A stretch of 64,000 nt of DNA from Mikania micrantha (taxonomy: Eukaryota; Streptophyta; Magnoliopsida; Asterales; Asteraceae): assembly GCA_009363875.1 (NCBI GenBank), contig CM018687.1:22203764-22267763 (forward strand), in the 5' to 3' direction. The notes beneath the pieces are model-generated. The model saw nothing but the letters and a program-made list of their open reading frames with translations. It made no database searches and was not told the origin of the DNA. Numbering within the stretch: the first letter of the stretch is position 1; each line of letters starts with the position of its first letter. This document shows, piece after piece, positions 10,307-22,025 of this stretch. The position numbers were made by a program, and so were the translations under genes.

Positions 10307-12256
10307 TCCTGAAAAACCATCCAAGAAACAATAGTACGTCTTGCCTGACAATCTCTCCAACATCTGATCAATAAAAGGCAAGGGGAAGTGGTCTTTCCTG
10401 GTGGCATCGTTCAGTTTGCGGTAATCGATGCAAACTCTCCATCCGGTCACAGTACGAGTAGGAATCAACTTGTTTCTCTCATTGGTAATCACTGTCATCC
10501 CACCCTTCTTCGGGATAACCTGCACCGGACTCACCCAAGGGGAATCAGAAATAGGATAAATCAAACCTGCATCAAGTAACTTGATAACCTCCTTCTTCAC
10601 AACGTCTTGCATATTAGGATTGAGACGTCTCTGATGCTGAACTACATGCTTAAAATCCTCCTCCATCGAGATCTTATGGGTGCAAAAAGATGGATTGATG
10701 CCCTTGATGTCCATGATCTTCCATGCGATCGCCTTCTTGTGCATCTTCATAACTTCAAACAATTTGACCTTCTCTCCACTCGTTAAAGCAGACGAGATGA
10801 TAACGGGCAACCAAGACTCACCATCTAGGAATGCATACTCCAAATGACCGGGAAGCTCCTTAAGCTCAACAGATGGTGGGTCTTCAACAGAAGGTAATGC
10901 CTTAGGCTCAGCCTTGCGATCCATGACTTCAAACACTTCATCCTGAGGGGAAGGATCGTGGCTCAGCAATGCCACCATCTCCTCATCAAATCGACCCTCA
11001 GAGACTGGGTCTACATCCTCCCTTCCTAACAATTGGGTGTCAAACACCTCCACAACACACCCATCCTGTGATGAATCACTCATACATGAATCAACAACAT
11101 CAATGAAGTAGAGTGAATCGTCCTGACTCTGTGGATGCCTCATTGACCTTCCGATATCAAAGGTCACCTCCTCATCATAAACTCTAAGTGTCAGTTTGCC
11201 CGAGCAAACATCAATGAGGGCTCTAGCAGTGGCTAGGAATGGACGACCAAGAATGAGAGGTACATTCTTGTCTTCATCCATGTCAAGGATTACAAAGTCC
11301 ACAGGAAACACAAATCGATCAATCTCAACCAACAAATTCTCAACTATACCTCTCGGATATTTGACTGACCAATCGGCAAGCTGGATGCTCATTCGGGTTG
11401 GCTTAAGTTCCTCAACACCAAGTTTCTCAAACACAGCATAGGGCATTAGATTGATGCTAGCCCCCAAGTCAGCCAATGCATTACTAACTGATAAACTTCC
11501 AATCAAGCATGGGATAGTGAAACTCCTAGGATCATTCATCTTCTGAGGAAGTTTGTTTTGAAGGATCGCAGAACACTCCTCACTCAATATAACATGAGAT
11601 AACTCCTCCAACTTCTTCTTGTTGGTGAGGATGTCCTTCAAAAACTTGGCATACTTAGGCATCTGAGCAAGTGCCTCAACAAATGGCAGATTGATATGCA
11701 ACTGCTTAAACAACTCCAGAAATTTACCATAGTGTTCCTCAAATTTCTGCTTCTTCAACCTGCTGGGGTATGGGACAGGAGGAGTGTAGTCCTTGAATGG
11801 TTCCTTTGCTTGTGCTGTACTTGCTGGGCCTGGCCTGAAATGCACCTCAGCAGGAATCTCAGTCGCAACCTCCTCAATCACCGGCGGAAGAGACGAAGAA
11901 GGGGAAGCCGGTGGAGGAAGTGCAGTGGTGGATTTACCACTCCTCAATGTGATGGCCTTAACATTAGCATTAGGATTCGGCTCAGTGTTACTCCGGAGAC
12001 CACCTTGTTGCCTTTCGGATAGCAACTTAGCAATTTGTCCTACCTGATTCTCTATGGCTTGCATCAATGCCTTTTGGTTCCTCAACTCCGTCTCATGCTT
12101 ATGGAAGCGGTCTTCCATATACTGATTCTGCTTCTGAGCCAACTGGCTTTGGCTCTCGGAGTTAGATAGCAACCGTGCAACCATGTCCTCCAAATTGGAT
12201 CGCTTTTCAGGAGCGGGTTGTGACCCACTGCTAGAACCTTGATTTTGAAACTGGTT
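10307..12256 (-). pseudogene. Athila gag end, protease and N-terminal reverse transcriptase
   Basis: One open frame holding, in order, the glutamine-rich end of gag, a spacer, the aspartic protease (ALADLGASINLMPY with the Athila DLGAS variant of the DTG motif, then ILGRPFLATARALIDV), and the start of reverse transcriptase (VQVIPKKGG, WRVCIDYRKLNDATRKDHFP). It is closed by a stop in place of the usual residue after LDGFSG. The same frame continues on both sides across single stops, so this is one decayed gag-pol. Confidence 0.9.
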
Positions 12257-13443
12257 CTATGGAGGACGAATCTGTGAGGACTGACCGTGAGACTGATTTT
12301 GGAATGGGGGCGCGGATTGAATCCAGGTGGTTGCTGGTTTGTGGTACCAGACTTCCAACTGAAATTTGCTCCACCCCGGATTATAAGTGTTACTGTAGGG
12401 ATTATTTTGAGACTGATTTTGGTTGCCCATATAGTCAATCTGCTCGTGAACGGATCTATCCCTAATCGAACACTCCCCACTATGGTGTGGTCCCCCACAT
12501 ATCTCACAACAAGATTGGACTTTGTTCACAGACATCTGCTAGATTTTGTTGGAGAGTGCCTCCAACTGTGCAGTCAAAGCAGTATAGGAATCAACCTGAT
12601 GGACACCCTGCTTGGGTGCCTTGGCTCTCGGGGCCTGCTGAGAATAACTCTTCCTAGCTGCTTTCTCGAGCAATTCAAACGCCTCTCGCGGTCGCTTCGC
12701 TCCAAAATCTCCACCCGCATAACTGTCTAGCCACTGTCGTCCGCTCACATCGAGACCATTGTAGAATGTCTCGCACTGCCTCCATAGCTCTAAACCGTGA
12801 TGTGGGACCTTTCTCATCAGATCCTTGAATCGCTCCCACGCCTCGTAAAACGTCTCACCATCATCCTGCTGGAACGAAAGAATCCGAGCTCTCAGCTTCG
12901 CAGTTTTCTTGGGAGGAAAGTATTTCTCAAAGAATTTTTCAGACATCTGATTCCAAGTGGTAATACAGCCCGAAGGAAGGAAAATCAGCCATGCCTTGGC
13001 TCGGTCACGTAGAGTGAATGGGAATAACCGAAGCCGAATGGCATCATCAGACGCGCCATTGATCTTGAAAGTGGCGCAAATCCCAGAAATCCCGCGATAT
13101 GGAGATTAGGATCCTCGTGATCCTTCCTGTCAAACTGAACAGTGTTCTGAACCATTTCAATGATACTCGACTTGATCTCGAAATTGTTAGCCTCAACAGT
13201 CGATCGGGTGATACTTGGCTCCAATCCTCCAAGTGATGGTTTCGCAAAGTCAGAAATCGTCCAGTCATCATCTTGGTCCACCATGGTCGTGTCTCCCGTG
13301 CCAAAGATATTGTCGGTCTCTCCGTCTCCTTCGACGGTATTTGCTACAATGCGGGACAGCTCCCGCATACTTTGCCGAAAATACCGCTCCGGTTCTGATC
13401 TAGGCTCGACAATGTCTGGCTCGGGGGTTGAGGATATACACAC
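12257..13443 (-). pseudogene. Athila gag, broken
   Basis: Gag capsid-type protein that would coat the element RNA. The start at 13443 gives MCISSTPEPDIVEP; the frame shifts near 13098 (after NLHIAGFL), and capsid similarity continues in the next frame with EAWERFKDLMRKVPHH. A single-stop interruption follows at 12539-12541. A cysteine-rich segment (CCEICGGPHHSGEC) is the zinc knuckle, near 12500. Another stop at 12257-12259 separates it from the frame carrying protease. Confidence 0.85.
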
Positions 13444-13650
13444 TTAATGCATAAACGAGTTACCGAATCAAACCTGTTAAAAATAAAAATAAAAATAAAA
13501 TAAAATTTTGAAAAATAAACTAAAATAATTAATAAAAACTAAGAGTCAAAGATCAAACTATTGAAATAAAATAAAATAAAATAAAAATATTTTTACACTA
13601 AAAATAAGCTAAATCACCAACTCTGATTTTTCTTGAAATCACAGTGTCCC
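13444..13650 (-). other. Leader between primer site and gag
   Basis: AT-rich leader of about 200 bp with A-rich runs (AAATAAAATAAAATA). No further signal is visible. Confidence 0.6.
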
Positions 13651-13669
13651 CGGCAACGGCGTCAAAAAC
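13651..13669 (-). other. Primer-binding site, tRNA-Asp type
   Basis: On the minus strand this reads TGACGCCGTTGCCGGGGA, one mismatch from the tRNA-Asp 3' end complement (TGGCGCCGTTGCCGGGGA) used by Athila-type elements. It lies within a few bases of the 5' LTR and fixes the element's direction. Confidence 0.9.
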
Positions 13670-13670
13670 T

Positions 13671-15551
13671 TGATGTGCGTGAAACTATATATTTTAATGA
13701 TAAATTTTTCACACAGATTTTAGTTTTAAAATGGTTTTTACTAGAAACTAAATCACACACAATAGGCAAGTGTACCTATCGTATAATAATATAGCTTATG
13801 GTAAGAACCGGATATCAATCCGTGGACACGATATCTCTCAATACTAAACCTCGGTCAATGTTTAGCAACAACATGAAAAAGTCGGGTTTGTGAATTTTAA
13901 AATAATAACTAAAAGGAGATTTTTCAAATAATCTAAAGTCTAAGAAAATTGCCTAGATCATGAATCCACTTAGTCTAGTGATGTGATTAATATGAATTGG
14001 TAAATCGAATGTTGACTAGATTCCGGTCAAAGATATCTAATCTTATAATCTTTTGGAAAATTAAAACGATAAACACATTTTAATCACCTAGGATTATTTT
14101 ATGAAGCCTAATGTTAAGGTTTATGTCAAGATTTAATCAAGAATTAGTCATCCGTCAAGAATCTTAATTCTACAACTTAAGAAAACTAATATGACTTATA
14201 CACACTAATCACCCTAAGTTGCATAAATTCAAAAAAGTCACAATTTCTTCCAACTTACAATCTATGAACACAATCATGTAAATGAGGTCATTTGGCCATA
14301 ATTTCCTAACTTACATATTAATCATATTCAACAAATCATAATATCACCGTGGTTTTTCCAAACTTTAGTGAAAGAAAGTATACTTATGCAAGTTTTATAA
14401 CATTCAAGAAACCAATTATCATTCCTAATCTCATGGCATAATTTTAAAAACAAGTTGTAAGATTATAAACAAATGTTTGATCATGGTTTTCCAACATAAT
14501 ATGACTAAACATTCATCATTCTTGAACATTAATCAACCTACACAAATTTACAACATCATTGAAATATAATCATAACTTCATCTTGAATCTTGACATAAAC
14601 TCATTTGACCAATTCATAAAATCAACATCACATAAACATAAGTTTCATCATAATCTAGACAATGAAGTGATTAGCCCATAAGGCTTACAAGAACAATAAC
14701 AAAGTGGCTGAAAATAACAAGAGACATGATTAAATTAACAAAATGCAAACCACTAGCAAGCAAGGATTGAAACAAGATGGTGTTGGATGCTCCTTGAATC
14801 TTCAAGACCTTCAGAATCTCCCTTGGATAGCCTTAAGAAATCTGAACAGAAGGTATTTCAGCTCCAGGAAGTCCAACCCTTTGAAATGAGGTGAAAAGCT
14901 GAATTTATAGAAATTCTGGAACTTGGCACGGTCGTGCACCATAGGTGCACGGTCGTGCAAGGTGCTACAGTACTCTACTTTTGGTCTGGGACGGTTGTCG
15001 AAGTTGCCATTTTCAGCTAATTCTCAAAAATTGACTCGAGGTGTGAGGCACGGTCGTGCCAAAAGTCGCACGGTCATGCGCAAGTCGTCTTGGCCGGCAC
15101 TACCTCCATTTGGCCCGGCACTGCCTTGCTTTGGCCCGGCACTGGCTAGGCTGCACGGTCGTGCTTGGCTTATGCACGGTCGTGCATAAGCCGGCACTAC
15201 CATGCATGGCCTAGCACTACCTGATTGCACGGTCATGCAAGAAGGTGCACGGTCGTGCATAGGCCAGCACTGCCATGAATGGCCTAGCACTACTTGATTG
15301 CACTGTCGTGCAAAGTTGTGCACGGTCGTGCATGGGCTGGCGCAAGATTTGGCATGACAGTGCGCATCTGGGGATTTGCTCAGAAAATGCTGAAATTCCA
15401 TACAACGTTTGATTTTCTTCCGAGCAAGGCCGTTTATCTTACAAATTCACAAAAACAATAATTAGCACTATTTGCGAATGAATTTGCATGTTATTAACGT
15501 TAAAATCGGGGGAATTTGAGTCGAATAATATGTATAATTTGACGTATATCA
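13671..15551 (-). repeat. 5' LTR of the Athila-type element
   Basis: Direct repeat of 2599-4479, ending TATATCA before the target duplication gaagt. Its palindrome array (14926-15331) holds ten motif copies, seven exact and three with a single mismatch. The candidate TATA box is at 14903-14912. Confidence 0.95.
14926..15331. repeat. GCACGGTCGTGC palindrome array in the 5' LTR
   Basis: The counterpart of the array at 3854-4259 with the same ten positions. One copy carries GCACGGTCATGC here but is exact in the other LTR, a C-to-T/G-to-A type change. Confidence 0.95.
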
Positions 15552-15555
15552 GAAG

Positions 15556-15925
15556 TGTTCAAATAATAACCCACTTTTAATGCAATTATCCAATAACTTT
15601 GCCAAAATGAAACCGAATCTTGAATATTTTTTTGAACATCATTGTAACACAATTAGAACACTATGTTCTTTTATGAGTTTGTGAAAATTCATAACCGTTT
15701 AAGAGATATCATCGTTGTAAGTTTTTGATTTACAGCACTGTAACTGTTTTTGTCAAAAACTTACAACGATGATATCTCTTAAACGGTTATGAATTTTCAC
15801 AAACTCATAAAAGAACATAGCGTTACTATTGTGTTACAATGATGTTCAAAAAAAAAATTCAAGATTCGGCAAAGTTATTGGGTTATTGCTTTAAGAGTGG
15901 GTTATTATTTGATCCCAATCCTATA
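15556..15925. mobile_element. Foldback MITE, family A copy 2
   Basis: Long inverted repeat with the same design as 3-375: left arm TTCAAATAATAACCCAC, right arm GTGGGTTATTATTTGA. The loop is near 15735. The Athila element has inserted at its left edge. Confidence 0.8.
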
Positions 15926-15947
15926 TAGATATATATATGTATGTATA

Positions 15948-17240
15948 TAGGGGATGGAATTTTTTATAACCCTTATCTTTTGTTACAACCCATTAACTAT
16001 CATCCAATTGTTACTTTAAAAAGGTAAGTGTATAGGATCGTGCCACGTGTCAATTTCCTTTTTTTAATAAAAAGGGCATTTAGGACATTTGTTATTTAAG
16101 TAAAGTTTACCCCTTTTTTTTAAACATTCATAACTTTTTTATACTATATTATTTTTTTAAAAAAAAATTGCACCATTATACTCGTCTCATTTTTCTCTTT
16201 AATTCCATTATAGTCTCAACTAGTTTTTTTTTTTATTTTTTGATATCATGTATTTACATCATTGTAACGAGCTTAAAGATAGCAAATTAATTAGAAATTT
16301 TTTCTAACAATAGTAAATTACAGTAATGTAACATAAAATGAAGTAATGTAACACAAAATGAAGTAATTTACAATGACATAATTAATGGTGACGTAACACA
16401 TTATTTACAGTGATGTAATTTCTCTGTATTTCCCGTTATAATGTTGACTAGTTTTTTAATTGTTTTTCTCATTGTCAACTATTTACATCGATGTAACGAG
16501 CAAAAATATAGCACATTATTTTGAATTTTTTCTAACAATGATAAATTACAGTGATGTAATACAACACATTATTATTTTTTTTCTCTAACAATGATAATTA
16601 CAATGATAAATTACATTGATGTAATATAACACATTATTTTGATTTTTTCTCTAACAATGATAATTATAGTGATGTAATTTATCATTGTTCGAAAAAAATT
16701 CAAACTAATTTGTTGTATTTAGGCTCGTTACAAATTAGGGATGAGCAAAAAGCCAAAAAAACCGAACCGAAACCGAATTAACCGGAACCAAATTCACCAA
16801 AAAACCGAACCGGAACCGAATTAATCGAAAAAAAATCGAAACCGAATTTTGCGTCAATGTAAATTACGTCAATGTAAATTACATCACTGTAATTTATCAT
16901 TGTTAGAAAAAAATTAAAATAAATTTGTTATATTTAAGATCGTTACAATGATGTAAATATATGGCATCTAAAAAAAGTAAAAAAAAAAATTAGTCGAGAC
17001 TATAACGGAATTAAAGAGAAAAATGAGACGAATATAATGATGCAATTTTTTTTAAAAAATAATATATTATAAAAAAGTTATTAATGTTTAAAAAAGAGGG
17101 GGAAAAAACTTAAAAAATGTAAAATAACTATGATGCCCTTTCTAATATTTTAATTAAGCTTATGTGTAACTTTGTTATTGGTTGAAATGTGTTATGTAGT
17201 TGTAGTAAAAGATAATGGTTACAAAAAATTTCATCCCATA
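15948..17240. mobile_element. Non-autonomous inverted-repeat element, family B copy 2
   Basis: The ends match those of 402-1772 and it has the same interior word order, including the AACCGGAACC tandem stretch. It follows a family A foldback element after 22 bp, as copy 1 does after a similar gap. Confidence 0.7.
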
Positions 17241-17786
17241 GAGAGATAAGTCATGTATTTCAAATCACGAAAATAAATGTGTGGCTTACACTAAACTATA
17301 TTTAAATTAATTTTTTTTTCAAAAATTAATTTTTTTATTTCAATTTTAATGTAATTCAAATGTTTATTTAAATATTTAAAATAAGTGACAAGATCATGGT
17401 TTAAAGGTTATCTATTTAAGATTAAGTTAAAGAGGAAGATGGTTAACATTAAAGTTTAGAAACTTAAAAATGATTGAAGTAATAATTTGCAAAGTCAAAA
17501 CATAAGTTTATTAAAATAAATGATTAATTTTAAAAGTAAATGATTAATTTCTAAAGCATTGGTATATAATTCTAAAGTAAAAGATGACAAGGTTTGAGAT
17601 GTTTGGATTCTCTGTAAAAGAAAACAGAGGTCAATTGTTTTATACGAGCAAACCACCTTGTTTGTTGTTATTTACACTTTTACCCCTCCACGTCTATCCC
17701 ATTTACCAAGTTCGAATGATGAAATGCCCTCCAGAAATATATACCACTTGTTGTCACGTCCTCCATTCCAACACCAACAATCAAAT
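17241..17786. other. AT-rich intergenic sequence
   Basis: No gene or element recognised. A 107-codon reading frame starts here and runs into the hAT MITE; it lacks any recognisable family and crosses the MITE boundary, so it is not annotated. Confidence 0.5.
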
Positions 17787-17962
17787 CAGTGACGGAGTTT
17801 GGAAAAAAAATCAGAGGAGGCCGGAGGAGATCGTAGGATTTTTTGGAAGAAAACGAAGAGAACCGAATGATTTTTCCAACGAAATACTATTATATCGACC
17901 ATTCTGAGCGAAAAAACAGGGGGACCGGGGCACCCCTGGGCCCCTTAAAAGCTTCGTCTATG
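17787..17962. mobile_element. hAT MITE
   Basis: A 176-bp element with an imperfect 11-bp terminal inverted repeat (CAGTGACGGAG left, CTTCGTCTATG right). It is bounded by a perfect 8-bp target duplication, aatcaaat, at 17779-17786 and 17963-17970. The 8-bp duplication and CAGTG-CGGA end are typical of hAT elements. Confidence 0.85.
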
Positions 17963-18020
17963 AATCAAATGCCATTTATAGCTGGAAACATCTTAACTTT
18001 TTTTTAACTATTTTACGACC

Positions 18021-18244
18021 ACCAAAGAGGCATTGCCTCAATGGTATCCCTAGGATTCTCCCAAATGGGAGGTCTTGGGTTCAAATCACTCCCGTAGCGA
18101 AAACGGGCTCTGAGGTGGGTAAGAGGGTTTTCCTAGTGGGGTTTCCTTCTGAGGTGGTTGTGGTGGCTCATGGGAACTAGACATTGGTGACATGGCCTGG
18201 AAACAGTGGGTTCACACGATTGAGACCTTCGTCATTCAAAAAAA
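18021..18244 (+). mobile_element. tRNA-derived SINE
   Basis: About 224 bp with RNA polymerase III promoter boxes: an A-box-like TGCCTCAATGGT near 18034 and a B-box-like GGGTTCAAATC near 18078. It ends in an A-run. A 15-bp target duplication with one mismatch (AACTATTTTACGACC at 18006-18020, AACTATTTTACGGCC at 18245-18259) flanks it. It would be moved by LINE machinery. There is no coding capacity. Confidence 0.85.
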
Positions 18245-18259
18245 AACTATTTTACGGCC

Positions 18260-19194
18260 CAACACTATATAAATTTGGAGCTTACTTTTAAAACTTGAGG
18301 CCAGCCATTAATTAGTGCGCTTAACGATTGTTTTCCGGTTGTTTTCAGTTTTGAGTTATTTTATGCTTATATGTTCAATAAAATGATTTCTGTTAGAAAT
18401 CTGTCTAAGCGAACCAAATTCAACCAAATAAACCTAATAAACTAAATTCAACATATATAATTATCATTTATATAGTTAACAAAATAAATCGAATTAAAAA
18501 GATGTATATTCGTTAACCAAAACGAAAACCAAATTTAGAATACATATATAGTTAGGAACCAAACTAAAACCCAAACTAACAATTTGGTTCAATTTTTTCG
18601 GTTATGAATAGAGTTAATTTTTTTTATACCCTTACAAATATAGCAATAGACTGAAAAATAAGATAGGGTATGCATGGGTTGTTTTAGGTCAAATTTTTGT
18701 CGTATTCCAAATCCAAAACTTAAATTTCGATTTTTGGGTTTTTTAAATCGTTTGGGTTATGTTATTTTATTTTTTATGTTTTTAAAACCCATTTGGTTTT
18801 GGTTTTTCTACTTATGTCTCAATTTTTTTGGCCTACAAAAAACGACCTAAAATATTATAGAGTAATTGTCATTATACTCTCTGTGGTTTAGATGAATTTG
18901 TCATATTCATCGAAATTCTTATTTTTTGCCAATTTGACATCATGGTTTCTATTTTTTTTCATTATGCTCCACCTAGTTAACCCCATCCAAAAACTCAGTT
19001 AAGTTCAGGGGTATTTTTGTCATTTTCATTAAACCCTAAACAAAAATAACAAGTAAATTCAACAACTTATGATATTACAAAAATTTGCTACACCGTTAAG
19101 CATAAAATTGTTGTGCATCAAAAGAGAAATGAGTAGTTAAGCATAAAATTGCATTGCAGCAAAAAAAGAAATGGTCGTCCATGAAGCACCTAAT
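18260..19194. other. Unclassified AT-rich sequence
   Basis: No gene recognised. The stretch at about 18860-19060 (ATACTCTCTGTGGTTTAGATG... AACTCAGTTAAGTTCAGG) looks like a piece of a dispersed repeat but has no visible partner end. Confidence 0.4.
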
Positions 19195-20259
19195 TGTAAC
19201 ATCAGTGTCGAAACCGTCACTGGAACAGTGATCTTAAACAGTAACATGATCAGTAACAGGTACGAACTATATAAATTTAAGTACATTTTATATTCATATC
19301 AGTTATCATTATCATTTTGAGTAATCAAACAACAAGTTCTTGAACAATTAACAGAAACAAAGTTTAGAACAATGGTTCTTGAGTCAGATAATTACCTGGC
19401 AACACAGAACCATCATGGGTTTTATTTGTTAGGACTTAATTATGTGTAAACGTATGTGAGGCTTTAAAGAACAAAACACACGAATATTGTTATGTGAATG
19501 CTAAATCGACGGGTTGTTCGTATAGGTGACGATCTGTACGAATATATCTGAAAGTTTAACATTCTGAATGATATTCCTTAATTAGAAAACAAGATTGAAA
19601 AGTATAGTTATCGTCGTATTCGCACGAATGACGATTCGAACGAATACGCGCGACGACCGTACATTTCGAGTTAAACAATAAATTAATATTTTAAAATTTA
19701 AAATAAATAAAAGATATTAGTTAATTTACTAGGAATAACCACTTAGATTAAAATTATAAATTCTATTTTTATAAACCGTGTTGTTTCATCGCGAAAACCT
19801 CGCGAACCGGTATTTTACGCGAAACTGAACAAGACCGAATCACCGGGAGTTTGGGACACTTAATGTGGCAATTAAATGCCACAACTACCTCCACCCAACC
19901 CCCTCTCTCTCTCCATTTTCGTTCAAGACTCTCTCTCTCTCTCTAGAACAAGTTTCTCCACCTTCTCTCTACGATTGTGTGACGGTTCCTTTGCGGATTC
20001 AAGCCCTCTAAGTGTTAAAATGTTCATTTCAGCACGTAGATCGCAGAAGTACAAGTTTTTCGAGATTCCCTCCATTATTTTGAGGTAAATCTTGATCTAA
20101 ATTTCGGTTTTTAGAGGGTTACACGAGTTCTTGTAGTTATGGCTATGTTAACCGGCTCTACACATTTAGTAACCTTGAGATAACCCATGGGTAACAACTA
20201 CATGTTTGTAGAAAACGATTTACAACAGGTTGAACTTGATGAAAGATGAAAGTGATACA

Positions 20260-20770
20260 GGTTCGTGGGTGTTTTAAGTCAGCCGAACCTTTAGCCGACG
20301 AGCATGAGCACCGAACCCTACAACCCTGCAACGAACCTGATTCCCGAACCTGCACAATCTGAGTCACGAACCTGCCCAACCTGCACCGAACCTGTGATTC
20401 TGGCTCACGAACCCTGGGCACCTGCAATCTTCTAGCCGAACCCTTAAAGTTGCGAACTCTCTTTCAGTGGGCGAACCTAGGGTGACGAACCCTAGGATTC
20501 ATGAACCTATTTTGCCGAACCAGATAGGGACCGAACCCTCCTTAGCCGAACCAGAGGTGATCACGAACCTAAGTAGAATGCTACGAACCTATGACTAGTT
20601 AGGAGTTGGCCGAACCCTACAGGTTCGCCTAGTTGTGTCATGGCCGAACACTTTACATGCAAAACCCTATAATCTGGACGAACCTTAAGGGTTCGTTGGT
20701 GATAATGGGTTAGCCGAACCCAAGGCCAGTTCCTCCAAAAGGTTCGCTGCCTTGGGATGATACCGAACCT
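20260..20770. repeat. CGAACC array in the LTR
   Basis: About 23 copies of CGAACC, mostly on the plus strand and a few as GGTTCG, in roughly 510 bp. It lies just downstream of the leader splice donor at 20085. An equivalent array is in the solo LTR at 53899-54239, while the right LTR of this composite lacks it. Confidence 0.9.
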
Positions 20771-21780
20771 AGAACCACCCTAAAATCCGGAATTTCTAAG
20801 GTGCATGGGAGTTTACGCATGTATGCATGCATGGGATGTATCACGTGTGTGTATAGGAATGATTAAGAGGGTTATATTTCATGCAAACTTGTTTGAAACA
20901 AACTAGGCCTTTATTGTCAAACAACAAAGACTTAAAGGTTGAGTGTTGGTTTAAAATTTCCACTTAACCTTAGGAAAAGACCGATTATGAATAACGAACC
21001 TAGGTGATTGATTATCTATGCAATAGTTATTCAACGAACTTGAGTTGGATCCATTGAGAAACAAAGACCATCAATGGGCTTAAGTGGGCCCAATGGGGCT
21101 TATCTAGGGCCCATTACATGTTAAATATTGGCTTAAAATAAGTAAATGGCGTGGTTAATGGAATAAGGTGGAATTAAATGATAAATGTTTTAAATAAAGA
21201 TTTATTTTGATTATCTTGTTGGGAAATTCTTGTAACATAGACAAATGTTAATTGTCTAGATTTGAACGAAAAACAAAGGAAACTCTGCCCAAATTTTGTA
21301 AAAATAAAACAATGTAAGTTACTATAATTTATTATAGAATTGGATTATAAATGGGTAGCTAAGTTAGATTAGAAGATTTAGTTATAGAAACACTAGTAAA
21401 TAGGACACTTAGTTGCACACACCAATACCAAACCTTGGGTACGACGACTAATACGTATACTTATCGTATTCAAACTCTTATAAAATAACTCAGGAACCGA
21501 AGAAACCTAAGCTACAACAAGAGCGCGCATTTGTGTTAGATCATTTACATAGCAGCACAGGTGAGTTCATTGCCCCTTTTCTAACATTTTGTTTTAACAC
21601 GCGGGGCTGAGAAGTATGCGTAAACTGTTTGTTTAAATTGTTTACTTAAATGCTTTTATTTAACATATGTTTTATATGTAAATTATTAACCTAGAATCAT
21701 GTCTAGGTGAATTTTATGCAGGTTTTACTAAATTCATCTACTTATAATTTAAGTGGATAATTGGGTTAAACTAAACATTT

Positions 21781-22025
21781 CAACTAATCAAACGAAACAT
21801 TTTGACGAAACAAGTGTGTCATTTCAACGAATCAAACAAAACATTTTGACGAATCAAGTGGGTGATTACAACGAATCAAACAAAACATTTTGACAAATCA
21901 AGTATGTGCGTTCAACGAATCAAACGAAACTATTTTGACAAATCAAGTGTGTGAGTTCAACGAATCAAACGAAACTATTTTGACAAAACAAGTGGGGAAG
22001 TTCAACGAATCAAACGAAACTATCT
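21781..22025. repeat. 45-bp tandem repeat in the LTR
   Basis: Five to six units near 45 bp built on CAACGAATCAAACGAAAC and TTTTGACAAATCAAGTG. Because 45 is a multiple of three, the array opens a short repetitive reading frame that I do not consider a gene. Confidence 0.85.

Larger units (their letters stand above)
2599..15551 (-). mobile_element. Athila-type Ty3/Gypsy LTR retrotransposon, complete but defective
   Basis: A 12,953-bp element read on the minus strand. Both LTRs are 1,881 bp and begin TGATGTGCGTGAAAC. The flanks carry a perfect 5-bp target duplication, gaagt, at 2594-2598 and 15552-15556. The order in the sense direction is LTR, tRNA-Asp-type primer site, gag, protease, reverse transcriptase, integrase, env-like ORF, long 3' UTR, polypurine tract, LTR. 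RNase H is missing, and several stops and a frameshift break gag-pol. Counting by eye, the LTRs differ at about 35-45 sites, roughly 2%, so the insertion is fairly young. It inserted at the left edge of a family A foldback element. Confidence 0.95.

Noticed and set aside
17584..17907. 107-codon plus-strand ORF
   Set aside because: No recognisable family, and it runs across the left boundary of the hAT MITE at 17787, so it is a chance frame.
18021..18100. A tRNA gene at the start of the SINE
   Set aside because: A and B boxes are present but no cloverleaf can be drawn, and the A-tail and target duplication identify a SINE.
19876..20088. 70-codon serine/leucine-rich ORF in the Tekay-like LTR
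   Set aside because: It lies in the CT-rich leader of the LTR and is not conserved in the other two LTRs.
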